A stretch of 64,000 bases of DNA. Source: Leuctra nigra (Eukaryota > Arthropoda > Insecta > Plecoptera > Leuctridae). Shown here piece by piece: positions 11,116 to 23,900 of the stretch (positions within the stretch are counted from its first letter, which is position 1; each line of letters starts with the position of its first letter). The notes beneath the pieces were generated by a model that was not told the origin of the DNA, made no database searches, and saw only the letters and a list, made by a program, of their open reading frames with translations. Location: positions 17,719,246-17,783,245 of the forward strand of contig OW203773.1 in assembly GCA_934045905.1 (NCBI GenBank), read 5' to 3'. A program made the position numbers and the translations under genes.

Positions 11116-12344
11116 TACTGAGGAAACCCATTAAAATATTTAAAATGTAAAATATGTATTTTACAATCCTTGAAAGAAACCACGAAACACTCAGACAAGA
11201 AAGATGGCTGCGGCGGGAATCGAACCTGAGATATCCAGAGTGCAAATCCAGAACGTTAATAATTTTACATTTTGGAGAATCGAAAGTATATTGTGTAAAT
11301 TCCGTGTACTAAGATGGCGACATAATTTTGATTCCTCTATTTTTTTTACACAGTAAACAGTTTTCTAGTGAATTCAATAAATCATTATTCTCATAAATAT
11401 TAAGATTACTTTTAAAATTTGATTTTTTTGCCTCCAATGATTTGATGTGGTGAGACATCGCTTTACAGAAGGTTGTGAAGTTATAAAATTGAACTTTTGC
11501 AGTTTACCAGAAAAAGTTCTTAATTTCAGAAACACAACTTTAGTTAGCTCTAAAAAAAATTTAAATTCTATATTGAACAACAAATTGACAATAGTTGTAT
11601 AACTAATTTAAATATATATTTCTACACTTTGGACATACCTGGAGCCCAAAGTTACAATCCGAGTTTTTAATTCTCAGAATATTACAATCAACGGAAATAT
11701 CCTCAAATTCTGCTGAAGTATAAATTTGTAGTATAGGTATCAAAATGTACACTATTTTTGTGCCAACAGCCTCTTTCAAAGTATAAAGTATAGAACGATG
11801 CTCGATTCGCACAGCGTTATATTTTAATGTTCTACTTCTAGGTTATAAAGTTCATTGCCATAACGAAATGCATTCAATGACCGCATAAGAAAATTAATTC
11901 ATGCAAAAGAAGATTATTTATTGATAGTATAACTTTGAACGGTAGCCTCATGCAGCCACATCCGTCGTTGCAATTGAAACGGGGACAATACTTAAAATTG
12001 GTAAAACTTTATGAAAACTAAAAATAACAATTTTTTCCGTATTATTTATATTTGATATGAACACTAACAGAATGCTTACCCCAAAAATTCCTCCATTATT
12101 TTTATAATTCAAAAATATATGGATATTTGACTGCTGAATAAAAGTAACATGCCACTGACACTTTGAAGGCTGATATCTAAGAGCTGTATTTTACTCCATA
12201 ACTTTGTGCTTATATTCAAATTTCTTGGCCACCTTTGATTAGATTTGCATGAAACTTTTTGAGATTGCATATTTCCAAAATGTAAAAAATATGATATCTT
12301 GTGAATGAAATATATTTGAATATTTGAATTGATTTTGATTCTAA

Positions 12345-13135
12345 CTTAAACATTTGGGGTGACGTTTTACGGTACGAGTGCTCCATGGCAGAAGCGTCAA
12401 CGGAAACCGTTGCCGTCGTTGCGGCAGCGAGATAGAAACCCTTCCACACGTTTTGGGCTTCTGCAAGCATGGTGAATTACTACGAATAACTCGACACCAC
12501 AGCATAAGGACTGCGATTGCCAATGCGCTGCGAGTCAAGGGATGGCAAGTGTCTGAAGAGGTTCATGGTGTGGGACTAGACAACAGCAACCGAAGAGTGG
12601 ACATCTTTGCCATGGATACATCACAGAAGGCATACATATTAGACCCTACAGTTCGTTTCGAGTCCCACATAGGGCAAGCGCAAGAGATTGATGACGAGAA
12701 GCGCCTTATTTATGAACCAACAATCCCCTACTTTAAAGACAAGTATGAGGCAAGAGACATTGTCATTGGTCTCTTCATAGGCGCTAGGGGAACTTTGACT
12801 AATTTTTTTAAACAATTTTGTACTAAGTTTAAGTTAGATAGGAATTTCATGAAATCTATTAGTATATTAGCTTTAAAAGGATCAGTAGCAATTTTAAGGA
12901 ATCATTTATATAGCCAGAATTCAACTCAGTAGATTTAAGTTTTCATTAATTATTAATACTATATTTCTTGTTTCGTTCATTCTATTCATTACCTACATAT
13001 TTTCATGATACTTCATAGTTATTATGCATCTATATATTTACAATAACGTCATTTTCATTTATATTATACTGTGTCCATGTGGCAACCATGTTATTATGGC
13101 AGTGTTTTTACAATAAAGTCTCTCTCTCCAGGTTA
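12345..13135 (+). mobile_element. 5'-truncated R2-like non-LTR retrotransposon (3' end)
   Basis: Open frame running to the stop at 12930-12932. It has a zinc-knuckle CRRCGSEIETLPHVLGFCKH (C-X2-C...H...C) followed by RRVDIFAMD and AYILDPTVRFE, the arrangement of the restriction-like endonuclease at the C-terminus of R2-type elements. Reverse transcriptase is missing, so the copy is 5'-truncated. A short 3' UTR ends near ACAATAAAGTCTCTCTCTCC. Not able to move by itself. Confidence 0.78.
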
Positions 13136-13340
13136 TAAATACAATTATTCAAATTTTGGGACAAAAATTATAATACAAAATTTAATTTATTTTTCAAATA
13201 CTGTTTTTTTTCTATAGTATAATTTTCTGTAATGTACTAAAAATAAACCACATAGGACCTTAACTTTAGATTTTATATTTTTCGGTATTGTACCCCCAAA
13301 ATCCTCAAGTATAAGTAAACAAGTATGAACTTGTAAAACT

Positions 13341-13416
13341 TCCTGCCGGACCAGTGCTCGAACCCGAGATCTCTCATTTACCGGGCGAGTGCTCTATCAA
13401 TTGAGCTACCCTGCTG
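13341..13416 (-). repeat. Degenerate tRNA-like unit
   Basis: Minus strand: GGGTAGCTCAATTGATAGAG then CTCGCCCGGTAAATGAG and GGGTTCGAGC. Related to the 9.2/9.4-kb units but with poor T-arm and acceptor pairing, so a tRNA-derived relic. Confidence 0.6.
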
Positions 13417-14108
13417 AAATATATCGCAGTTATTGCCTTTCAATATGCATTTCGAACATTTTGCAATTTATTTTTATCGATAATGCACAGCAAAGTCATC
13501 AATACGCTAATCATTCAATTTGTACACACACTTTCACACACTTACATAATAGGTATGTAGGGAGATACACAACATAAATCACAAAAAGCTTATATTAGCT
13601 TGTTTGCATGTCAAAATACTTATATTAAATATCTCATTTGCGGAGTTTAGGAGTAAAAAGCAAATATTAAAAAAATAAACGAATTGAGATATTACATTTA
13701 TCAAATCAAACTCTATCGTTGAAAAAATAGTCATTGGAACAAAACAAAAAATTGTAAATTCGGCACTTCCATAAAATTAACTGTTAATAAACCTTGGAAT
13801 AATCTTGGAATATAAAAAACTGCAAAAGTTGATCATCCCCTAATTTGTTGTAAAACTTTTGGTCAAAATTCGATAGGAATTTGATGTTGATATTGATCAT
13901 TAGAGAAGAATTATTATTTAAGTGGGGCTTGTCTGATATTTTATAGGACTTATGAATTGGCTAAATGGTAATGACAATGACCTTCGGACCCAAACTCAGT
14001 AGTCCGATTATTTGCCTAACACAAATAAGATAATCTCAGAGAATTAATAGCAAGAGAGTTCGCTGGCTCACTTGTTGATTGCACGTTGAAGATTCCCCAG
14101 GTTTTGTG

Positions 14109-16308
14109 ATGGAGTTCCTCAAGTATTTACTCGTGGTCACACTTTGTACAGTCACAGCCGTAGTCAGTAAAGGTATGTAGAATAATGTTTGGTTTTTAAG
14201 GGGACTAAATTGTGAAAAAAAACATGTTTTCATATTTTATAATGTTTTTATTGGCATGAAGATATCAAGCATATATTTTTAGTTGATCTTTACCATAAAA
14301 AGTTCAAATATGCATTTCAGGTTCATTATTGTATAGACATAGGTACCAAACTTTAAACTTATTCTTCTCAATGTAGAGTTATTTTAGGTTTAGGAACAAC
14401 TATCTCTGGTTCTATTTGAGATAATTCCATAAGCTTTGCGGCATTATGTTGATAAAAAAATATTGTATTATATTTAATAGACAAGTTTTAATTGTCAATT
14501 ATTTTTTATATGCTCTGGGATATTCTTAGATATAGGTATTGCTTATGATGCAAAAGTTTTTTTGAATTATAATTTTGTTAAAAATATAAGTAAAATATTA
14601 TCTACAGATATTATGGAAGTATTGAGCAGTTGTTGGAATTAATCAGGATGAAATATCGAATATCGTATGTAATTACGAAAAAACATGAAAGTATAAAAAT
14701 ATATAATAATATGCCAATTATATTATTTCCTTATTTTCCCTAATTTGACACATCCTGATAAATGTACTACATTTTAGCGAACAAATAGTTTTGAACAGTA
14801 CGAATTATACAAATTTAAACTATCTGAGTGATCTTGGAAATGCATGGATTACCTTGACCACAGTAATTTTTAAATTATCCATCAGTAAAGCTGAAATAAA
14901 CTATTTAAATTTCCGCTCTTGCTGGAAATCAAAATTGAGACAAACATTTGTAGTAATGAATGTTTTGTGAAATCAAACTTACCTGATTTTGACCTGTAAT
15001 AAAAAAATAACAAAAAAGGGACTAGATTAATTTAAGTTTTAATTTTAGATTATCGCCTTATTATTCCTGTACTTCTTTTCAGATTGTGCAATAAGAATTC
15101 CCGGCGACCTTCCAGCCCCGCCCTACTTTACTCCCGTCATAGTAATTCCATCTGGAAACGCCTTCGTCCTCGCCCCAAAAGACTCTTCTGGCGTCATCCG
15201 CGTGCCCGATGGAGGTTCAATCTACCTGTCATGCTACGGCAACGGCTTCACAGGTTTCAACGTCAACGAATTGAAAGCAACATGCGTGGGAGGCATACAG
15301 TTCAGTTACAACACGAAGATGTACACTTTCGGTCAACTCTCCTGCTACAGCATTCCGAACAGCGAGCGTCGGAGAAGAGCTGTGACGCCGGATTGTCAGA
15401 CAGCCGGAGGTGACGTCACCGTAGACGTCGGTTTCCACTTGAATCTTCTTCCGGATATGTTCTTCCCGACCATCGAGATCTGCTTCAACGATGTGCAGAA
15501 GAAGACGCTGTGGTCTAAATACCGTGCGACTGGAGGACACGAGGCCGGCAAAGCTCCTTCAGAAGACTTCAACACTCACGACTTCTTCTTTAATTTGAAT
15601 CCAAACATCCCGGATGGTTATAAACAAAAGACGCAGGCATCTTCATTTGGTCAGAAGACAACTTTAGATGAAGGAATATTCTTCTTCACCGAGAAGAATT
15701 ATCTAAACCGTGGACATCTGACAGCGAATTCCGATTTCACTCTCCTGAGCCACCGAGCGAGTACATATTGTTACATCAACGTTGCTCCACAATGGAAAGC
15801 CTTCAACGCCGGAAGCTGGGGCATTATTGAAGAAGACGTACGGAAGTACGTCAACACCAGAACACAGAGCGCGCCGGATCTGGTGACCCAGGTCATTACC
15901 GGAACACACGGGATGCTAAAACTTACCCGTCGTACCAACCCTCAGGTGAATCCACCGGTTGAGGTCTACTTGACGAGTTTCAAGAGTTTCCCGATTGTCC
16001 CTACGAAAGCGTTGACACCTGCTGTGCCTGCTCCGAAGTTCTACTGGAAGGTGGTTCACGACCCGGCCGCGAAGAAGGGTGTTATCATCATCGGGGTTAA
16101 CAACCCCTACGAGTCCAACGTGGCTGATCCTGCTCTGGGATATCAGCTGTGTAAAGATAAGGTGACTGTGAACTGGATCAAGCCATGGGCTGGTGATCTG
16201 GTACGTGGGTATTATTACGTGTGCAAGGTTAACGATGTGGATTTGATTAAAGCGATTCCGTTCTTGAGAACCATTGACGTCACGAATGGACTTCTACCTA
16301 ATATTTAA
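14109..16308 (+). CDS. Secreted dsRNase / DNA-RNA non-specific endonuclease (paralogue B)
   Basis: Two coding exons: 14109-14172 and 15083-16308, giving 429 residues. Exon 1 encodes a signal peptide (MEFLKYLLVVTLCTVTAVVS) and ends in phase 1. Exon 2 opens with the same split Asp plus Cys (DCAIRI) seen in paralogue A. The catalytic motif NRGH is at residues 230-233, followed by INVAPQW, NAGSW and late conserved stretches (YWKVVHDP, GYYYVCKVND) shared with paralogue A. By family knowledge the product cleaves dsRNA and other nucleic acids outside cells or in the gut lumen. The gene lies 6.5 kb downstream of paralogue A on the same strand, so this looks like a tandem duplication. Its coding exon is noticeably more GC-rich than that of A, and the N-terminal split differs (one signal-peptide exon, not two). 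A canonical AATAAA is at 16401-16406. Confidence 0.92.
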
Positions 16309-16400
16309 TCTGAAATTAAGTTGATATTTTTCAATTTGTGTTTCATTTTGATGTTATGTTTCAGGTAAATGCATACGTGAATGTGATAATTAGTAATGAA

Positions 16401-16406
16401 AATAAA
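16401..16406 (+). promoter_or_regulatory. Polyadenylation signal of dsRNase B
   Basis: AATAAA located 92 nt after the stop codon of the downstream dsRNase gene. Position and motif fit a polyadenylation signal. Confidence 0.55.
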
Positions 16407-16682
16407 GAATTAAATAATTCGGCTTAAACTATGTTTATCTTTATGTGTGAACCATTTTCCCCATTCCCGGAAAACCAATCTCTCTCAAATTGTTTGATTT
16501 CCGTATCTCATAAATCGAAGCAGGATCAAAATAAATTATTATTAAACTATTATATTATCTTGCATTTTGCAGCTTTGGATAGAAAGAAGCGATCATATTT
16601 TAAATCTCTGCAAATGTTTTCCTTAATTTCTAATAATTCTAGCCAATAAATCATAATATTATATTTACAATTTCAGTATATT

Positions 16683-16765
16683 TATTATGTTAAACTCTGT
16701 ATTTGAGGCATCTGTTTTATAATGACAGTGCTATTCAATAAAGTTATCTTTCTCTTCAGTGTGGA
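16683..16765 (+). repeat. Possible 3' end of a second R2-like element
   Basis: GACAGTGCTATTCAATAAAG then TTATCTTTCTCTTCAG resembles the tail of the element at 12345-13135 (GGCAGTGTTTTTACAATAAA then GTCTCTCTCTCCAG). Only about 70 nt, so tentative. Confidence 0.3.
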
Positions 16766-17722
16766 AAAAAAATCAGTGTGGATGTTCAAATATTTAGTTT
16801 GATCTTAAATTACTCGGTGTTCCGGCAAAGTGGATGCACAACATTTCTTATACTCAATCTTTCCAGATAATAATCTCTTCAGCAACCAGAGAAAAATAAA
16901 ATTGACAATAATGTGTGAAACCCTATTTTCTTCAAAGTACATAAACCATGACTTGACTCTAGGAGAAGGTTTATTCACTACTTTGTCTCCAACAGGCCGA
17001 CCAAGAACGTGAGGAAACTTGAGATGTTCTCCAATCTGGAAGTCGGAATCGGAGAACTGCGGCTCGAAATGCTCCCCAGCTTTCAGGTGACACTTCAATA
17101 GGGACAAAACAAATCCATTTGCATAGAAGGAGAAGGGTGAAGGTAAATTTCAATGATGTTTCGGGAGAGCTGAAGCTAGTTTGGCTGTTATTATAGTACC
17201 TTGTCTGTTTTTGTCCAATCTTATCTGTAATGTTGACTCCTGACATTTTACTTCACGATTAGTTTAGATTCTCTTTAGTTTATTTGCAGATGGAACTAAA
17301 TTTCTAAGATTCCTTATGTATGAATTTTATGAAACACAATTGAGAAAATCTTTTTACACCCTTCTGCTACCAAGATATTTACCTATAATGTATTCTGGAT
17401 ACAGAGGAATACCACTTCGTAGGGAATAACACTATGTGTTTTAAAGTTGTCAATACTGGACAAAGGAAGCTGGTATAGCAGAGCAATATTATGTTACTCA
17501 ATTTATGTCACTAGTTTTTGTGCTCGTCATTTTGACATTTTAATAGCAATCAATTTAATGCCGAGGAAAAATCACATACATTAAAAATATATCATTTTTC
17601 AAATCCCTATTTTGATCAATTATGACTATACATATGACCGCCAAACCACTCAAAGCAAAAACAAATACATTTTGATAGTAGAATAATAGAAGCTCTATGA
17701 ATGACTGATGTTTTCTATGTTG

Positions 17723-17978
17723 TTCAGTTGTACCTCCACGGCCCCGAGGATGTGCCCTACCACAATCATCCAGGAAGCATGAAGTGGGTCCACGACGATT
17801 TCGCTCACAATCAACTGATACTCTTCAAGGTCAGTGGCCGACAATATCTGTTCAGTTGTACCTCCACGGCCCCGAGGATGTGCCCTACCACAATCATCCA
17901 GGAAGCATGAAGTGGGTCCACGACGATTTCGCTCACAATCAACTGATACTCTTCAAGGTCAGTAGCCGACAATATCTG
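17723..17978 (+). repeat. 128-bp tandem duplication containing a whole pickpocket exon
   Basis: Two adjacent copies with a 128-bp period. Each holds the acceptor AG, an identical 102-nt exon and a GTCAGT donor. The copies differ only at one visible base in the intronic part (AGTGGCCG versus AGTAGCCG). The DNA between the two exon copies is only 26 nt (17830-17855), too short to be an intron, so normally just one copy can be spliced in. Confidence 0.9.
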
Positions 17979-20900
17979 TTCACATAGGGAAACCATCCAA
18001 TAACCACCTATAGTTATATCTTGAAGAATGTAGCCTATTCGATTGTTACAACTTTAGTTAAACGTCCACTTGAAATAGAATTAAGAGAGATTTTCCATTT
18101 AATCTAAAGCTTGTCCATATATTTTTTTTACAGCACTGGGTTCTGCGGTGATTGCTCCTTGTTCTTTTTATGGATTATTTTTTTGTTATTTATTTATTAC
18201 AGGTCAAATGAAACATCAGATCAGGTGAATTATTTCCCCCAAAAATCAATAATATCCTGTTGGTCCCTCTATTAATTTCTAGATCAAAGTCTCCAAAACT
18301 ATGTAATACCATAGGCTTTGAAGTAATTTTGGATGAAATCCTAGTGTCATCTCTAACACATATTCCAGAGCAAAGATGAATATCGATACACAATAGGGGA
18401 CATATGATTTCAGTAATAAAGTAGTAAGAATCGTTATCTTCATTTATCCTTTTTTATGTTTCTGTATTTCCTTTTCTTTTACAACTGTATTTAAATTTCA
18501 ATTACGATTAAACTATAGAAAATTTGCCTGTCCCCAAGGAAAATAAACAAGAGGTATGTTACGTGTCTACAGATGATCTAGGTGCGCATCGACGAGGCGC
18601 TGCGACTCTGACACCGCAACGACGCGGCTGTGTCGCTTCAACGACGAGGCCCCGTCTGACGCGACGATGTCTGTGACCATAGCAACCCGTGTGTCTAGAT
18701 GATCGAGGTGCGCAACGACGAGGCGCTGCGCACTCTGTCGCCGCAACGTCGCGGCTGTCGCTTCAACGACGAGGCCACGTCACACGCGACGATGTCTGTT
18801 ACCATAGCAACCCGTGTGTCTAGATGATCGAGGTCCGCAACGACGAGGCACTGCGCACTCTGACACCTCAACGACGCGGCTGCCGCTTCATCGACGAGGC
18901 CCCGTCTGACGCGACGATGGCTGCCTACAGCTACTCGTCCTGCGCAGTGGAATGTCGCGCAAGGAGGCAGATGGAGATGTGTAACTGCTCTCATCATTTC
19001 ATGCCCAGCGGTGAGTTGACAAGATGTTGAGGGGTGTTCTTTGATGGGCTTTAGGTATGAGATACTTGTTCTATGTTGTATGTTTAATTTTATTTATTTA
19101 TTTAGATAGGAAGCTATTTTTTATTACATTAGCCCCGGTATTACCAAAGTTAAATTTGCTGGATTAACTAACTTTTGGATTAAATTCAACTGTTTCAATC
19201 ATTTTGAGATATTTGATAGGCTTTGCCGCCAATTTAGTCTAATATTTAGTTAATCCGGCTCAGATTTACGTTGGTTATACCGTCCCTTATAGTACATTAA
19301 CGAAGCAGGAAATTCATGACATATAATATGACTTATAATTTTATAAATCATTATGAACAACTTCGTTAATATTCTAAAAAATGATCTGGATAATTTGGGC
19401 ATAAAATGTAGGTCGGAGAATTTTCCGATATTTGTAATTATTTTTAAGGATATTTAGTTTCTGCAATTTGTAGTACTGTTAGTAATTGAGTTAGTAATGT
19501 GCAGAAAACAGCCGAATTCTCGTAATTTTCAAAATTCCAGGTTCCTGGTTTCAAAATTCAAAATATTTGTTTTCCTCTAAACAGAAGAAGATAGGACTTG
19601 ATGCCTTTTGAGAGAAAGCATAAAAACTGTTTCATCTTTGCTTCTACCATACCCCTAACATATTTTGAGCCAAGTAGTTTTTATAATTAATGTAGGTATA
19701 CTATAACCATAAAAAACACTCCGTGTAAAAATACCAGCCAAGTCTCTTTAACTATAAAAAATAGAATAAATCTAAAAAATTCAGCACTGAAAAGTAGTGA
19801 TATCAAAAAATGGGCCAAGTCAAAACATGATTTAAAAAACCGAAATATACTTGGCGCATCGTGTATATAAATAATAGGCGTAGGTATATGCCATAAGTCA
19901 AATGTGCCTAAATATAAATAATATACCTAAAGACCCTAAAAAAACGATGCGCCAAGTATATTTCGGTTTTTAAAATCATGTTTTGACTTGGCCCATTTTT
20001 TGATATCACTACTTTTCAGTGCTGAATTTTTTAGATTTCTTCTATTTTTTATAGTTAAAGAGACTTGGCTGGTATTTTTACACGGAGTGTTTTTTATGGG
20101 GATATCACTTCTTTTTTTAGATTATTCTCACACTTGTAAGACACAAATCGGAGCAACAATGACTAATTCCTTTAAAAAAATAAGCTATTTTCGATTTGGA
20201 CACAAAGAAAAGTTGCGTTTGGTACTAAATAATGCTTAAAATGATATTCCATAAAGAATAGCGAAAGCTTGAACGTTCCAAACGGTCCAGCTGTTTTCAA
20301 GATATGGCATCACTTCCGGTTAAGAAAATGGCGGCTGAAATCACTGCCACCAATAATTTATTTACATAAATGTTTTGTATCAGTATAAGCCTTCTGTATA
20401 TGTAGTTATTGCAGTAAGAGGTGATTTAAGTCTGATTCTTCATTTTTATGACGTCATTTCCGGTTTTGGTAATAATATATTTCTTTTTTGACAATTGATA
20501 TTTCATATACAAGACGGTCTGAATCGATTGGCGCAAATTTCGTTCCGATCGGTCAAGCCGTTTTTGAGATATGACGTTACTTCCGGTTTCAAAATGGCGG
20601 CACAAAAAATTCATGAGAGCAAGGTATCATCAGGCAGACGAGCTGTATATGTGGTGAAAATTTCGGGCCAATCGACCCATCCGATTAGCCTGTGGCGGAG
20701 ACCGCGGAATTTATTGGAAGATGAATAATCATCTGAAAGCCGTACAATTTCACGATTTTCACGGTCCTCCAGCTCGCAAATGGCATAACGAATTATTGCC
20801 AAACTTGGAATATATGGTAGGGTGGGCCATAGCTCTAAATTAAAATATTTCGCAACAATGTGAGATTTTCCATTTTTAAGATCCAGTAGGCCGAAAATGC

Positions 20901-23900
20901 CACTTTGATGCTTACAGTAAAAGTGGGTTGCTCCAGCCTTTAGGTTTGAACGGTATGTTGAGTGAGAGTGTGCGCGCCGTACGACTTGGCTGGCTTGGAG
21001 CGACCGCTCCACTAGATATTATTGCTTTGAAGTAGAAGACCATGATGTTTTATTAGTTTCTAAGTATTTCAAATCTTTAATTTTTTTTTATGTGCCGACT
21101 GATTTATAAACTATTTGTGTAGCTGTGTAAAAAATGATTTTATAAATACAATTCTTGAAAGGGCAATTGTTTCAGTTCCAGGTGCGAAATCGTGTACTGC
21201 AGAAGGTATTTACTGCCTAAACGTTCACGCAGGTGAGTTAAGTTTCTTGAGCAGTATGGGATTTTCCATTCCATTCTGTGCGTTATAGCTATTATGGTTC
21301 CTATGACGGATTGAGTCATAAGAATGAGAATTTATTGTAATTCATACCAAGGATTAATTTAACCATACTATATACTACAATAAAAAAATAGTTGTCCCTT
21401 ACGGTATGATAATTATTCTTGATTTTAGTTTCACTTTACCCCAGAAGATAACACAGGGAGGCATGAAATCGCCCATAATTTTGGACTTAACCTGCTCCTT
21501 GAACTGCAAGAGGAATTGAAAAATATTGAAAATAGTCTCAATTTAAATATTACATCTTTTTAGAATAAAACTGCCGTTGCAAAATGAAGGTTCACCGGAA
21601 AATAAGGAAGACAAATTGAGTGTATAATTTGAGAATTTTACCATTGTCATCGTATAAGTAAAGCTTCAATTAAGATACAAACAACAACTACTCACTCGTA
21701 ACAATTATACAGAAGGTACCTATGATGGTTTTATGATGTTGAGTTTCATCACTAATTTTTACGAATTATCACGAATTATAAGCAACATGGCTGGAGTCCT
21801 GGGACTCAATTCTAGAACTACGAAATTCCCAATTCTGATGACATTCGAATCCATGGTATGTTATACATATGGCCGAGATCGGATTCCATAAGAATGGAAT
21901 TGGGATATTGTTATATAATAGACCTCTCGGATCCACATTTTGGACTATGAACTATTCTAGAACGTTTTCCCAATTCCATTCTGATGGAATCCGGTCACGG
22001 CCATAAGGATTAACATAGGATGAAGTCGAATTCCTTCAGAATTGGGAATTCAAATGAGAATCATGCTGCGCAGGTCCAGCAATTGAGTAGATCAAGTCCT
22101 GGATTGTATGCCTTTGAGTTTTTTAAAGTGTGTTTGTTACAGAAACGCTGCACAACATCCGACAGCATTGGGAAGATGGCGACGGCATCGTCTGCGACTG
22201 CGCAGTAGGATGTTCGGAGCTGGAGATTGCAGTGGTTTACAGCACGTCGGTCGAGTGAGTTGATCAACAAATAAGCGGTGGTGGAATCGCGAGCGATTTT
22301 GTCGCATGTTGCAGGCACTTTTTTGGATACGATTTTAGACAAAATGTGTTGACGACATTATTTGAGATTTTTATTGTGATAACTATGGGTTATCACTTGG
22401 TACATTTTAAAATTGTTAATTAATTAGTAATAATTAGTTGAGTTTTGGTAATAATGAATATTTTCTTGTCTCGCTGGGTGCCGTATGTAATTTAGTCAGG
22501 ACTGTGCCAAGTGATAACCTTAAGTTTGTATTTTATCTAATCATGATTAAAAGTTGAGATCAATTGGTTCACGGGTTTTGCACGGTAGTTTTGCGCGGTT
22601 TTGTTGAATAACCGGCGCCTAATTAACAATGCAAGAAGAAAACATGAAAAAGTGCTACTAATATAATATCAGACTGATCATGTTAACATCCTATCAAAGT
22701 GACACCTACTCATAAAACAATTTTTCTCTCTCAATTTACTACAACAGCCGAGCGCTTCTCCACTTCGGATAATTCGAAGACAAACATGGAAACCAGAACT
22801 GGTTTCCATGTTTGTCCATGTTACATGTTCCATGTTCCATGTTACAACTTTGTATTACATCTACAATTAACCGAGGGAAACAGATTGTAGACTACGATTC
22901 AAACGGAATACTCGCACACTCAATATATATTTGTTTTAGAGGGTACCTATGTCTTTTTATTTATTTCCCTCAACTGATAAAAATAATAGGTGAAAATAAG
23001 TGATAATAATCGGTGATAATTTTTAATAAAAAAAAAACATTGAAAAAGTTCTGATGAAAATAATTAGTATAGGGAAATATTATGAAATCACTTGTGTTGA
23101 TTAGCTGATATGACTTTGTTTGAAAATTTATAAATTGATATACAATGAACAATGGAAAATTAAGTTTATATAATTTATTTCACTCTTTGAATACAGCATA
23201 TTTTATAAATATCATAGTTCCTACACTTAAACTTTTCACAACATATCACATCAAGTTAATAAAATAACTACAAGACCCGCCTTTATTGTTTAATAGTTAA
23301 GGATGAAGATGGCTAAGGTAATACGCCGGTGAACACGGATTCCATTTCAGCTGAGATTTGCTGAGACAAAATAAATCAAATAACACACTAAAAGCAAATT
23401 CCATTAACAAAAGCAAAACATCAAACAGAAAACCCCCATTATCACAATTTGAAGGTAAATACACAGGACGATGAAATTAAATACTATGGGATACGAGTGA
23501 GGAAAAGCTATCTGTTGGTTGAACCAAAATGGTCACGTGCTCGGCGAACTCGCGAAGAATTTGCCGCGTCATTTGTCAGCATTACATCAATATCAGACTT
23601 GCGAATCACAGACAGGCCAGTTTTGATATTCTTCTGCCAAACGTGAACCTATATTTTGAATATTTTCAAATGTTGATGCCTCTGATCAGAGCTGTATTTC
23701 AAACTCCCTATATAACCATAGAGGTAAGAAGGGTGATATAATCTCTATGATAATCTCTATGATATAACTCTTACCAATCCCGTTTCCATAAATCTTAAAG
23801 AATACTGATTACAAACCAAATTCCATTCTCCAATATCGGTAGCCGCTTCCATTCCATCAGTATGGAAACATGTCTGCGGCTCTAGGATATGCCTGCTCCT

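Larger units (their letters stand above)
7566..14108. other. Intergenic region between the two dsRNase genes
   Basis: No complete gene. Contains a gagcgagcg-type element (7900-8732), the tRNA-like inverted pair (9155-9516), SINE pieces (9625-9815, 11045-11115), a GC-rich repeat (10510-10960), an R2-like fragment (12345-13135) and a degenerate tRNA-like unit (13341-13416). The rest is AT-rich sequence in which I see nothing specific. Confidence 0.6.

Noticed and set aside
16805..17107. Minus-strand ORF, and a plus-strand Cys/Trp-containing frame near 17020-17090 that might be an earlier pickpocket exon
   Set aside because: No splice sites in suitable phase and no clear family motif; the plus frame has a stop just upstream. 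Left out as unsupported.
20611..21012. 133-residue minus-strand ORF
   Set aside because: Overlaps a dispersed repeat (the CGTACGACTTGGCTGG family); composition and repeats elsewhere argue against a host gene.
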